From positions 186,001 to 250,000 of the forward strand of contig WPDH01000026.1 of the NCBI GenBank assembly GCA_019137255.1: a stretch of 64,000 bases of DNA, written 5' to 3'. The notes under the pieces are model-generated. The model did not search any database. It worked only from the letters and a program-made list of their open reading frames with translations, and was not told the origin of the DNA. A program made the position numbers and the translations under genes. How positions within the stretch are numbered: position 1 is the first letter of the stretch; every line of letters begins with the position of its first letter. Positions 46,815 to 58,080 of this stretch are shown in pieces. Source of the DNA: Corinectria fuckeliana. Taxonomy: Eukaryota > Ascomycota > Sordariomycetes > Hypocreales > Nectriaceae.

Positions 46815-48470
46815 TTAGTCTTCATCCTTAGCCTCCTCGTCCTCGTCACCATCGTCATCCTCGCCTTCCGATTCCGGTGCGATACCCTCCACAATCAGGT
46901 TTCCAGATCTCCCAATCTTTTCTCCCATCGTCGCAGTCGCACTGGGTTCGTAGACCATCCGGGGGAGAATCGATGCAATCCGGAACTTGTACTCGTGCTC
47001 GTAGTCCCCAGGTTCTTCCACTTCGACTCCCCCGTCTTCATGTTGGAGAATATCATAACACTCCACAAACGCATATAGCTCCTCCAAGGACGTATCTTGC
47101 GCGAACCGCCTGACGATCCGGCCGATGCCGGACTCCTCAGGCATCTTCAACGCGACCCGCACGACACTCTTATCGATGACCACAGGTTCCGGCGAGATGG
47201 CCGTGGCTCGCCATGTTCGCCACTGCTGTCGCTTCTCCTCCAACTTCTTCGCCGCCTCAGCCTCCTCCCGAGCCCTCTTCTCGGCTGCTGCAGCTGCTGC
47301 CACGGCCTCCCTCTTCTGGCGCGCACGTTCACGGTCAATAGCCAAAGATCGCTCATACGCCGAATCTTGCTCGGTTCGAAGGTTCCTCGTCACTTCTTGC
47401 ACAGTCCGTTCTGCCCGAACTCCATCCAGGTCTGATCCATACTTCTCGATAGCTGCTCTGATCTCGGAGAGGTACGTGGCCGGGGGCAAAGGTCCGACTA
47501 GTCGCTTCACGATGCCCATGCGTGTACTGCCCTCTTTTGGGGTGAGGCAGACCAAGGCCGAGAAGGGAAACTTAGTGCAGTTGTACTCCGTGGCAACTTG
47601 GTAGGATTCCGAGTCCAGCACATTGCCGGCCCATAACAGGATATTGTTGGTAGGGTCCTTAACAAAGTCTACCACTTCCTGGGATAGTAGGGTTTCCTTA
47701 ACAAAGGACTCGGTATCATCGTGCTCGGGGGACATGAGGACAACCAACATGAACTTAAGCTCCTTTTTAGCCAGGTCATGCGCCTGAGCGATGCCGCCTT
47801 CAAAAAATGGCAGCTCGTTTTCTCCGTACTCCTCCTCGAATTCTCGTTTAAATCTCGCTGCCGTGTCCCGGGGCATGAGTGGCCGTCGGCCGTTGGTGCC
47901 CCTAAAGCCGGTCGAGATTCGGCTGGTGACTGCGCGTGGACGGATCGATGCGGGTAAGAACGATAAGGTATAGACAATTGTACGGAGCAAAGTCGATGCT
48001 GCGGTCCATCCCCACCCAAATGGAGCAAGAAGAAGTCCAAGGAGCCATGGCGATCGTCCAGTCACTGGGCCCTGGGGTACGATCCTAGGGGCGGGGTCAG
48101 TACGTTGTCGTTGCGACCCTCGGCGTGGTTGCGCCGCGGCAGACAGCAAACTTTCTTGGAGGTTTTCAAGTCGTGCTGACGCTCGAGGAACGTCCTGTGC
48201 TGCCAGTGATTCAGCTACGGGATCAGGGGCTTCGCCGTCGAAAAACTTGGCAATCGCAATCTAGATAATCAGTGTCAGCAGCTGCTAGCTAGCGGTGCGA
48301 GGCGCCTGGGTCAAAAGAGCCCATAAAAGCCATACCTGAACATTCCATTCTGACCGTCGCAACAGCGGGATGGCCTCGTTGTGTTCCTGGTTTGTGACTT
48401 GCGTGTACTGATTTAGAGCTTCCTGTTGGCTTGTGGACAGCTGTCCCAAGTCAAACTCGCCCTCAGCCAT
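46815..48470 (-). CDS. ucp10: UBA-UAS-UBX protein of the Ubx3/Ucp10/FAF2 family
   Basis: Two exons, 48470-48336 and 48260-46815 (75-nt intron), give 526 aa. FAF2/Ubx-type membrane proteins recruit Cdc48/p97 to membranes for ER-associated degradation or endocytic functions. Residues about 8-55 form a UBA-like region (LSTSQQEALNQYTQVTN). A hydrophobic hairpin follows at about residues 105-145 (WLLGLLLAPFGWGW, TIVYTLSFLPASI). A thioredoxin-like UAS domain is at about 185-330 (KKELKFMLVVLMSPEHDD, NNILLWAGNV, FPFSALVCL). A long Ala/Arg/Glu coiled coil covers about 340-395, and a C-terminal UBX domain with VRVALKMPEES and FVECYDI is at about 405-480. The very end is acidic (EGEDDDGDEDEE). Which of the yeast paralogues is orthologous is not settled by sequence inspection alone. 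Confidence 0.9.
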
Positions 48471-49820
48471 GCTTCCGAGCTAGGAAAATAGGGCTCCCGG
48501 GTTGGACGGTAGGAATCCTCGTTCGCGAAATAATCGTCAGTCGAGTCTCGGCTTTATGTAGTCGTTGAATGATCGGTGGGCATGGGATTCAAAGTCCGGT
48601 TTCGACGGGTGACGTGCCACCTTTAATAGCTGGGGCAAGTAGACCCGGATGTAAGGTGCTCAGTAGGAGGAAACTCTATGCGGTCCTCGCGGTTGCGCCG
48701 GCGGGTGACTTCGGATGGGAAAAAAAGGTTGTTGCGAGAAAGTATGACAGAAACCCGGTTGGTGTTCGTCGAGCTGAATTATCATCAAGTAGTGCCGATG
48801 GTTCCTGCGGATGGCCGCCTCGGAGGTTCGGTGCACAGTGACGATTGGTTTTGGTGGAGCACTGCAGCGCATGTTGTAGACGGACTCGGCTTAAAGGATA
48901 ACCCCAGAGTATTCACCTATCCAGGTTGGGTATGGCTCGTGTATGTGTGTATGAGAGTACGTCTGTGGTAGAGAGATATGGAAGAGCGGAGATGAAACCC
49001 GTCGTGGACGAAGGACGGATGGTTGTATAACATCCATCTACTTGCGGTGCTTGAAAGTATTTATCCGTTCGTGTCTCATGGCAATATGGTGGTAAAACTA
49101 ACTCGAAGAGACGGACGGTCCTCCGAGGCTGGAACTGATGTCAACGATCCAGCCAAGGGAGGGTGAGTGATGCAATTAAGAGAAGCACATATCAATGCAT
49201 GCCCTGGATGCAGCGCTTGCTGGCGTCATTGGACGCTGGTGGGGGAAAGCCGGATGCCAAGTACCAGGTAGGTACCCTCACATACAAACCAGCCAGTGGA
49301 CTACCTCTTGGGGACCTGGCGCGTAGTGCTTCTGGGTTGACCCATCGGCCCCCCATTTTCCCTCGCGACTCTGAGTCTCGCCCGCCCAACCCTCCCGCGA
49401 CTCCCTCCCCACCGACAGACCTACATACCTTACCTACTACCAACATCCTCACACCGGCTACAGAGGTCGCTTGTTGAGGGCGACGCCGTGGCCTTCGCCT
49501 TTGCCTTTTGGACCCTGACGACGGCTCTCCCTCTTTCGCGTTGCCCTGGCTGCTTCGACTAGCCCACTATTAATACCCCCCCGCTTCTCCTCGCAATCCA
49601 TGGGCGGCCGGTCGCCTCGATCAATTGAGCCATGGGAAATGCTTGCCAGAGTCAAGTGCGTGCTGCTGTTCCCCCTCCCTCTCTCCACGACCGACCGTCG
49701 CGATCCACCCGGTCTCCTTCATCTGCGCGTCTCTAGTCTGGTTCCTTCCGCTAACAACGATGCCAGACGTCGTAAACTCGGCCAAGGGGGCGGCAACATC
49801 CTCAACATATCATACTGACC
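48471..49820. promoter_or_regulatory. Divergent upstream region of the UBX and PAN3 genes
   Basis: 1.35 kb between two divergent start codons. A GGTAGGTACC-type box lies near 49267-49276, and CT/CCC-rich DNA at 49380-49440. Open frames at 48569-48971 carry no motif and overlap both ways. Confidence 0.45.
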
Positions 49821-52504
49821 ATGGCGACGTCGCGATATCCGCCGGCCGATCTACGCCGCCAGATCGGATCTCCACGACCCAAGGGACGCGGTATGTGAAC
49901 TACCCGGCGTATTCGCATGTCCTCCGACTGCCATTGTCCTCAAGCTGACTTGGCCCAAGAAAATAAAGATACACTCTGTCGAAACGTCCTCATCTATGGC
50001 CATTGCCGATACGAAGATCAGGGCTGCGCATTCAGCCATGATCAGAATAAAACAAACTCCAACCAAGAAATGTAGGTTCTGATTCTCTACGCCCCCCCCC
50101 CCCNNCCCCCCCCCCCCCCCCCCCCCCTACCTGAGACCATGTCTGGCCAGTTCCGACCACTGGAAAGAATCCTCCCGTCGACTTGGCCCTTCGTCGGATT
50201 GCAAGCCCAATCAGTACGATCATTGCCCAATGGAGTTCCACAGAAGCGAGGACCTCATCCTCACCAGCAAAAGTCTCGCCCTTTGTGACTTGATTCGATG
50301 TTCAGAGCTGATGGAAGCGCCGACACCGGCAAGAGCATCATGACAAGTTTGAGGGGGTTTCTAGATGTCGCCTGATATCGTTATGTATGGGCCGATGCTC
50401 TCCCAAAGAGCGGGATGCGCCACCATTGCTGCCCCTGCATGGATGTGTTTGACAAGTGTCCCAAACTTTTGGATTCTTCGGATGTCGGATATTTTCAGAG
50501 CGTCAAGCTGGTGTTTGTTTACATCCGGAGTCGCAGCGTGACGTTGTTTCCTGCGATCCCAAGATATGATTCCTCCACTCAAGCAGCGGCATCGGAGCGG
50601 CGCATCCCTGTGAACATGACCACATACTCAACTTGCACCGAGGCTTACAAAACTGGCGCACTTAGATCAAAGAAGGCATTAAATGTCGAATCACCATCGT
50701 TTACGCCCGCAAACCTAGGGAAGAAGCCCACCTTCTCATCTCAGGCCGCAAGCGCCCCGGCCTTCACTCCTCGCGGCTTGAGCGGTAAGCGTCTTCTCGT
50801 GTATGTTCCTTAGCTCCTCCATACTGATGTGTATACACCGCAGGAACCCCTACTCTATCTGACACCGACACTGGTGCTTTCAACCCTGCTGCTATCCGCG
50901 AATTTACCCCGACATTCGAACTCAATTCAACGGTACCAATAGCACTCCTCTCTTCTAGCTATATTACTAATTCGGCCTAGACAACAACAAACGGCTCTTC
51001 CCAAGATAGCCCCATCGCTTTTGACCCCTTCTCCATGTCCTCCGTTAGCCAGGCCCTAACCACCCCCCAATTCAACCCTTACGCCGATGACCATGGCGGG
51101 CTGGGCGGACATGGATCCAGCTACTTCCAGGCACAAGGAGCCTTTCCCACATCACTGCAACCTCTCCAGCATCACCTATACGCCCCCGTGGGCCCCTATC
51201 GGGAAGACTTGATGCCCTATCATCGCATGACACACGATTTCTTTCTGGCCGAGAAGCTTCGGGAAGAGTATCAGAAGAAGGCAGAAGCAACACTCCAAGT
51301 CATGCCCAACTCCCAACTACCCCAGCTGGATAATTACCACTCACTCGTCGCCCTGGACACGACCCACAGGAAGAACGCCAGCGTCTTTGGGTACCCTAGT
51401 TGGGTATACAAGGCTACATCGACCAAAACGGGGAATCTATACTGCCTGCGGAGACTTGAGGGATACCGCCTGACTAACGAGCATGCTATCAGGCTGGTCA
51501 AGGAATGGCGCCGTGTCGACAATGGCGGGGTGGTGACGATTCTAGATGCTTTCACGACCAGGGCCTTCGGAGACAGCTCGCTTATTTTCGTCCAAGACTA
51601 CCACCCTCTCTCCAAGACACTTGCTGAACTTCACCTTTCGCCAAACCCCGCTCATGGAAGCCGATATCCTCAAAAAACGCCCATCTCGGAGACAGTGGTG
51701 TGGGGATACATAAGCCAGATTGCCAATGCACTCAAGGCTATCCATTGTATTAACCTGGCAGCACGATGCATCGACGCGAGCAAGATCATATTGACGGATA
51801 AGAACCGGATTCGACTTAGCGCCTGCTCAATTCTCGATGTAGTACAGTTCGACTCTCGGCGTCCTGTTCAAGAGCTACAACAGGAAGACTTCGTCCAATT
51901 TGGTCGACTTCTGCTATGTTTGACCACCACGACGCTACCCGTTCACCTCACCAACCTTAAGATGTCGGTGGAGCAAATGAGCCGGGCGTACTCAGTGGAG
52001 CTAAGGGACACAGTTCTATGGCTCCTCACGCCTCAAGCGCCGCCGGCTCAGAAGGGGATTGATGAGTTCATCCGAGGAATAGCTGGGCGCATCATCACCA
52101 CGATGGATCAAAGCCTACACGCTACTGACAAACTCAACTCGGACCTATATCGAGAGCTGGAAAATGGTAGAATTGCCAGGCTGATGATGAAGCTAGGCGC
52201 CGTCAACGAACGACATGAGTTTGACGGTGATCGGGCATGGTCAGAAAATGGCGAGCGATACATGCTCAAGCTATTCCGTGATTACGTGTTCCACCAAGTG
52301 GACAACAATGGCAACCCCGGCTTAGACATGGGCCACATGATACGGTGCCTGAACAAGCTGGATGCCGGGACAGATGAGAGGATCTGCCTGACGAGCCGAG
52401 ATGAACAAACCAGCTTCCTCGTGAGCTATAAGGAGCTCAAGAAGCAGCTGGGCAACGCCTTCGGCGAGCTCGTCAAGGGCAACAAGCAGGGACGGAGCTT
52501 TTAG
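49821..52504 (+). CDS. PAN3: PAN3, poly(A)-nuclease deadenylation complex subunit
   Basis: Pan3 is the pseudokinase scaffold that bridges Pan2 to poly(A)-binding protein and RNA for the first step of mRNA deadenylation. Five exons, 49821-49890, 49960-50071, 50666-50784, 50844-50932 and 50981-52504, give 637 aa. A CCCH zinc finger is at C30, C39, C46 and H50 (CX8CX6CX3H). A PAM2-like and disordered segment (ESPSFTPANLGKKPTF, then FNPAAIREFTP) follows. The pseudokinase domain begins near residue 225 (NYHSLVALDTTH, VYKATSTKTGNLYCLRRLEGYR) and lacks canonical catalytic motifs. A coiled coil and the C-terminal knob follow, ending in GNKQGRSF. Introns are 69, 594, 59 and 48 nt. Intron 2 is abnormally long and contains the poly-C gap; it joins Glu to Ile-Ser-Lys, as in relatives. 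The start is clear. Confidence 0.95.
50092..50127. other. Assembly gap in a poly-C tract, inside PAN3 intron 2
   Basis: 12 C, NN (50104-50105), then 22 C. It starts about 20 nt after the splice donor. Confidence 0.95.
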
Positions 52505-53217
52505 GAAAGAGGGCAATGGCTCCTCATAAGCTACTCAGGCGTACCAAAAGAGGTCTTGAGGGAAGAAAACATGAGGAGGTACTTGATGAGGACACTGTAG
52601 ATTTCCCTTTCAAGACAGCATTGTCGACAACTTGGCTAGAGGACAGGGGTTTTGATTATCTAGGATCTGAGGGGTCTTTCTGTCTGGCTGATGACGGCGC
52701 AACAGGTCCTTTGAGGGATGCCTTTGCCTACTTGTCGGCACAGTTTGGTGGACGGCAGGTCGGGCGTTGGACCAGCGTTGATGTTGGTCCTACGGGATCT
52801 CATAATGTGCCCGAGAGTCGTGTTCAGGCGAAGGCTGAGCGAGACGAGATGAGACGTGAAGCAGCGAGATGATAGTACTTTGGCTTTATGATATTTTGCC
52901 TTGATTCAACAGACGACAGGACAGTACTCTATGTGACGTTATATGGCAGGCTACTTGGTCTTGGAATGTGCCCTGCGTCGGTGACGCCGCAGGAATAGAT
53001 CCAGCTATGAGGTGGAGGGAGACACGGGGTCTTTTGTTCCCATGCGTAGCTGAACGTGTCGCGACAATAGATAGATACGGCCTTAATGAAGGAGCCCTGG
53101 GCATAGCCGATGGCCCGGTGTCGACCAATCGCGCACGCAGCAACGGCTGACACGTCGGTGGATTCGCTACTCCTACTTCCCCGGACTTCCACAAAATCAA
53201 AACGGCCTTCTCCTTGT
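52505..53217. other. Convergent region with an ORF in the PAN3 3' flank
   Basis: A 118-codon open frame starts with ATG at 52516, only 11 nt after the PAN3 stop, and ends at 52872. It is hydrophilic, has a charged C-terminus and no recognised domain. It probably lies in the PAN3 3' UTR. The rest lies between the PAN3 and LSM7 3' ends. Confidence 0.4.
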
Positions 53218-53744
53218 TCAATCATCGTCGGCCTGGATGAAGGGGTTGGCGATCTCCTCGCTGCCGTCGACGGGGCTGACTAGGACGAGGAGGGTGCCTC
53301 GGACGACGACGAGGCCGAGCGAGCGGGTAGATTCTGTTCCTTCGTCGTCTATAGCACTGTTAGCGGGATACGCTGCTCGGTAGCCGTGGTGTGCGACTCG
53401 CCTCGGACTACTTCGTGGACATCATCGAGGACGAGGTTCATCAGGGCGTCGTAGCCCTTCAGCGTGCCCTTGACTGCAAGATTCTATCAGCTTTGTGTAC
53501 GTCAGTCACGCGGGGGTGGGCGCATGGCATTACCTTCGCGGCCACCGTTGAACTTGACGGTGATCTGCTTGTCCATGTACTTGGCCAGGTCGAGAATATT
53601 CTCCTTCTTGGGGCGCTCGCGCTCGCCGGACTGGTTTCCTCCGCCGCGACCGCCGCCCCTACCGCCGCGAAAGTTTCCTCCTCCTCCGCCGCCGCCTCCG
53701 CCTCCGCCTCCGCGGGCGCCTCGGTGTGCAGGTCTATCGGACAT
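53218..53744 (-). CDS. LSM7: U6 snRNA-associated Sm-like protein LSm7
   Basis: LSm7 is a member of the Lsm2-8 ring on U6 snRNA in the nucleus and of the Lsm1-7 decapping ring in the cytoplasm. Three exons, 53744-53534, 53473-53402 and 53348-53218, give 137 aa. The N-terminus is a Gly/Arg-rich (RGG-like) extension of about 35 residues. The Sm fold then starts at NILDLAKYMDKQITVKFNG (Sm1). It continues with VKGTLKGYDALMNLVLDD and, after intron 2, Sm2 with VVRGTLLVLVSP. The C-terminus ends EEIANPFIQADDD. Intron 1 is 60 nt. Intron 2 (53401-53349, 53 nt) has a GC donor (GAG followed by GCGAGT) and the acceptor CTATAG with branch GCTAAC. Only this join gives the family sequence HEVVRDDEG. The Gly-rich tail is longer than in yeast. 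Confidence 0.95.
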
Positions 53745-55505
53745 GGCGCATATGTTTAGGGGGAGAGGGAGGGTTGGTTGGTGGTGATGGTGGTAGTAGT
53801 TTTGTTTGCGGGAGCTTGCTTGGGTCTTAGGTTTGAGGTTGGTGATGGCGGGTTTGGTGGGGTTGGCGAGTGCTGGATGTGGTTTGGGGTTAGTGGGGGT
53901 GTTGGTTTTGGCGGGGATTGGGTGGTAGGTAGGTACCTAGGTGTATGGTTATTTTGGGAGGATGTGGTGTGTATTTACTCGGGGGAGGGATGCTTAGAAA
54001 CAAAAACATGTCGAGTAATTACTGATTAATCTAGACAGTGGAGAGAAGATGAGGACATCCAACATATGCAAAGTATCTAACTACCTAGATATCTGGCAAC
54101 AACACCTAACAACGGCCAAGCGCGCGGCATCCAAGTCCGGGGAGGCACCGGCTGACCTGAGAACCAAAGACGGGGCCGGGCCTTGCGCATTACCGATGCA
54201 GTGCCGGGTTCCCATATGACTTCATACGATGCGAAAGGCGATCCCATGTGAGCTGCAGCAGCCAGGCCATCCCTCGATCCGGACCGGTGCCGGCCACGAT
54301 GCAGCACAGCCTCCTCGGTTGGACGATTGGGGTAATACATAGATAGGATGCATGTCACGTCCAAGGCCGAGACAGGCGCAGCGACGCCGTTGAGGAAAAC
54401 AGAGGCAGATGATGGGCTGCGTCTAGATCTTCTGGCTTGCATATTCGTACTACCTATTTAGGTACCTACCTAGATAAGCAAACCAGCGGGCAAGGTTCTT
54501 TTAAGCCGGTCAATCCGTCTTTCCGGCTCTCTTCCATTCGTGGTACATCTAGACTACCTAAGAAGCAGGTCATCCACCGTTCCGTCTTTGCAAGTTATCT
54601 GCTTTTTGGCTCGTCCCGCCTGCCGTCCCTCGCTTCGTTGGTACTCAATTCTGCTACACAGCGGCCCGGCACTGCCTTCCATTTCTACCCTGTATCTAGC
54701 TTAAGTAGGTATGTTTAGGTATCTACTTGCCTAAGTAGGTAGGTGCCTACCTTAGTCTCTACTTACTTACAGTAAGCCATCGTCCAGTTTATTCACCTTA
54801 CCCTTGGAACTTTGCTCCCTCACAACACCGTTTTCGTCTAACAGCGACATTAGGTGTGCGAGTCTATGTCCGATTTATTTTCATAACCCGATTGAGCCGC
54901 GACCGCTGCGTTTTTGGAAGGACGTCCATCAGTCATCACCCTCACCATTGGCACGCAGCATATCCATCGCCAGACTCAGACTCAGGTTCGACAGACTCTT
55001 CTCTACAAGTTGGCCATGCATCTTGAATAGCATCACTGTGGCCCTTTACCCTATTCCCCTCTCCCTCCCTCCCCATTGCTTCATATTCTCCCCTTGCGAC
55101 TCTTTTGCTTCTTCTACTAGCTACCTCACATCTTCGCATCTTCGCATCCTTCCTTCTCCTCCTTCAGATCGCCTACTTCACCACTTGTCTCTCCACTTCC
55201 CCAAACTCACTAGGTTCTCGCCACTCACCTCGTTTTATTTCTTGATTATACTCTCAGCTTCGCAAATCTCTCACCCGCTCTCGTCCTCGGCAACTTTTCT
55301 CAATTGACAGCACTTACGCTCACTCAATACCTGCGTAACCTTATACTCTGCCAAGGAAGTTTCTTTGGAATTTTTCTTAGGGCATTTGCCCAGCTCAAAG
55401 GGCCCCGCCCGCTTTCCAGACCACCGTGAAACACCACCACCGCTACCACTACAACGCACGTTCGCACGTTCGCACGCTTGCACGATAGCCGCTGGCAAGG
55501 TCAGC
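53745..55505. promoter_or_regulatory. Divergent region upstream of LSM7 and the second Zn2Cys6 gene
   Basis: 1.76 kb. GGTGGTGATGGT-type DNA lies at the left. A dense cluster of TAGGTA/TACCTA sequences spans 54447-54778. A CT-rich leader-like region at 54930-55320 runs towards the right gene. GTTCGCAC is repeated near 55457-55475. No coding gene is recognised. Confidence 0.45.
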
Positions 55506-57437
55506 ATGGATCATGTCGTGGATACGGACTCTCAAAAACGAAAGCGTGACGCTGATGACCCTGGTGGTCAGCCAGGACGTCCCCAGCATGCGCGCACCCA
55601 ACACCAGCCAGGTAGGTCCCGTACCATAAAAGCATCGCCATCATTTCACGTCATGTCGCCTTTGCTTTAGCCGTGTTCCGTCTGTAGCATGTGGCAGGAT
55701 CGAACTCATGATCATCTGTTCGGTCGTCTATTTGCGCCTCTGTCTATTATCTCTGCATTTCCCTCCAGGCCTACCACGTATGGCGCTTGCAAATATTAGT
55801 ACATGCGTCGTCATTCTGCGCAACCCCACGCGCTCGTTCTTGGTACTTCGTTTTCAAACTTATAGCTTAACGGGGTTTTTTTTTTGGTGATCCTCGAAGA
55901 TATGCTAACTCGAAATCAAGGCGCACCTGGCTTCGTCCACTATCTACCGAGGTCGAACCCCTCGCATCTAAGTCTCATTCAGGGTGACAGCGACACTTTT
56001 GCTGATATCATCGGCCTCATTGGCGAGTACGAAAGTACGCCCCCAATGACCCCTAATTTCGTCTCGCCGACAGGCTAATCAACGATCCTAGACGTTGTAG
56101 ACAAACATGAGAGTCTCGCTGCAAGCCTGGGAGCCAGGCTAACGGGCCCACGAATTCTCAGGGGTATCGAGAAGTTCTTTGACGGGCCTCTCAAGACTAC
56201 GTCTCTCCAGCCCTTCTCTAACCCCATCAGCTGGCTCGACGTTGTCAGCTACGCCCGTTCCAACCCCAAGGAGTTTTCCGTGACCCCCATGCCCGACGGC
56301 TCGCGCTGGTGTCAATTCATACTCAATGGGGTACAGGTCGAGATCACCGAAGATGACTGGCGCCTAGTCTGGTCTGGCGCCCTAGACCGCTTCCAGCTGG
56401 ACCAACCTCTTGAGGAAGACGAGGCGGCGGAGCTGGCGACGTTAGATATCCTCGAGCAGAGGACCTCGATTCTCTACAAGAAGGCCGATGAAGTAGCGGC
56501 AAGGGCACGCATACTCAACCACAGACTCGGTCAGCGCAAACAGGACATCCGGCGTCGTCGCAACGCGCAAGATGGGTCTAGATTTCAACCCATGAACCAT
56601 ACTTCCCGAAACGCCAATTTTTACCCATCATACGACCTCCACGCGGACCTCCTCCAGCAGTTCGTCGCAACTTCAGCATCCCCGCCACCGTCCCGGGCCA
56701 ATTCTGCGGCTGGAATATCGTTGGTCGGCGTGGGCCCACGGTCGCCATCTCACAGCGCTTCCCATGCTTATGGTCCTCCGAGCTCCAGTAGTCGATTTGG
56801 GACTGGAAATTCTACGGAGGCGATAAGTCAACCGATTGCGGAGAGTCGAGCGGAGGCCTTTCGGTCAATCATCACGCAAAGGACAGACCAGCTAGGAAAG
56901 GGGGGAGTGATCATCCCACCATGTGACCGGTGTCGGCGACTTAAAGTCCAATGTGTGAAATATTTAACAGCATGTGTTGGATGTACCAGGAAGCATGCCA
57001 AGTGCAGCTGGAAGACGGTCACGGAGGACGAGATGGGACGGCTCAAGCAGGAGACGAGCGTGAAGGGTGGTGATTCTGGAGAAGGGGAAGGAGACTGCGG
57101 ATCGGACGCCTCTGAGACAAGGGAAGCCCAGGCCAGCTCGGGCGATAGGACAGAAGGCACAGCAACAGGATCGACGGTAAAATATGATGGTTCTCGGCCG
57201 CCCAGTCGAGACGAGACCCGTTTAGCAACATTCGAGCCACATACTTCTATATGGATGAACAGATCCTACCTGAGTGCCGAGAGTCACCAACCAGGTCTAG
57301 GTCTGGGCCCCGCTGTTGAAGCAGAAGCCGTGGATAGGGCATCTGAAGTCCCCCAACCAGGGCACAGCACGGATTTGGTGGCGGCGGTGATTGCGCCTCG
57401 GAGCAGCGATGGCTCAGTGAATGCGTCGCCTAGCTAG
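55506..57437 (+). CDS. Zn(II)2Cys6 transcription factor with C-terminal cluster
   Basis: Three exons, 55506-55611, 55921-56034 and 56092-57437, give 521 aa. The N-terminus is MDHVVDTDSQKRKRD, a likely nuclear localisation signal. The middle carries a conserved-looking block (GFVHYLPRSN, IIGLIGEYE, FFDGPLKT, WCQFILNGVQVEITEDDWRL) and a short coiled coil (residues about 215-260). The cluster cysteines are C351, C354, C361, C367, C370 and C377 (CX2CX6CX5CX2CX6C). The cluster lies in the last third of the protein, whereas Gal4-type factors normally carry it near the N-terminus. The tail is Ser/Glu-rich. Intron 1 is 309 nt with a TGCTAAC branch; intron 2 is 57 nt. Targets are unknown. Fungal factors of this internal-cluster type exist but are poorly characterised as far as I know. 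Confidence 0.87.
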
Positions 57438-58080
57438 GACTGGGCGGATCCACTGACATGGTATGAGCCGGTAGATTCAAAGGTATGGACGGGAGATGAG
57501 GACAAGTGATTGTTGAGCGGAGCAACTATGAAATAAATGACGATTATAGGTACGTGAATGAAGTATGTTATATCTAGTCAGCTCAAGTCGACCGAGCATG
57601 GTGGGAAGTGAAGTCGGATTTGATCCGTAATTGATGAATGTCTGAATCTCCGAGACCCGGGCGGGACGCTGGACGGGCCGGGACCCACTCGGGACGGATG
57701 ACCACTGGAGTGGCTCTCGTCCAGTCGCAATCCCTTTAGCTCGCGGGGACGGAAGAAAAAAAAGTCGGCCTTATTTTTCCAAGCCGCCTAAAGCCAAGGA
57801 GAGCAATGGCAACAGCTCCTACTTCCCGCATCGGCGCCAAACTAATCACGGCCTTAATAATCATCTTCTTCTTTCCTCCAGCTCGTGTTCTCTCCTTCTT
57901 ACGGCTCCCCATTCAACCCTTCAGCACTGCTATGTGTTAGCAGAAGTAGAGAATTTCCGTCTCGTCTCCACCTGACCCTCTCTCCGTCAGCCGGCCATCC
58001 CGCGGTGCGCAAGTCGATGACCCCCAAGACCACAACGAAGAATCAATACCAATCGAGACGAAATCGACCCGAACTGAGCC
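57438..58080. promoter_or_regulatory. Upstream region of RIM2 with upstream ATGs
   Basis: It separates the second C6 factor from RIM2 in tandem. A two-codon uORF (ATG TGT TAG) begins near 57930. Another ATG at 58017 opens an out-of-frame reading frame that runs to 58268, across the RIM2 start at 58081. Confidence 0.45.

Noticed and set aside
55690..55715. Possible minus-strand tRNA T-loop (reverse of GGATCGAACTC)
   Set aside because: The stem has a mismatch at its centre and no other tRNA parts are present. It lies inside intron 1 of the second C6 gene.
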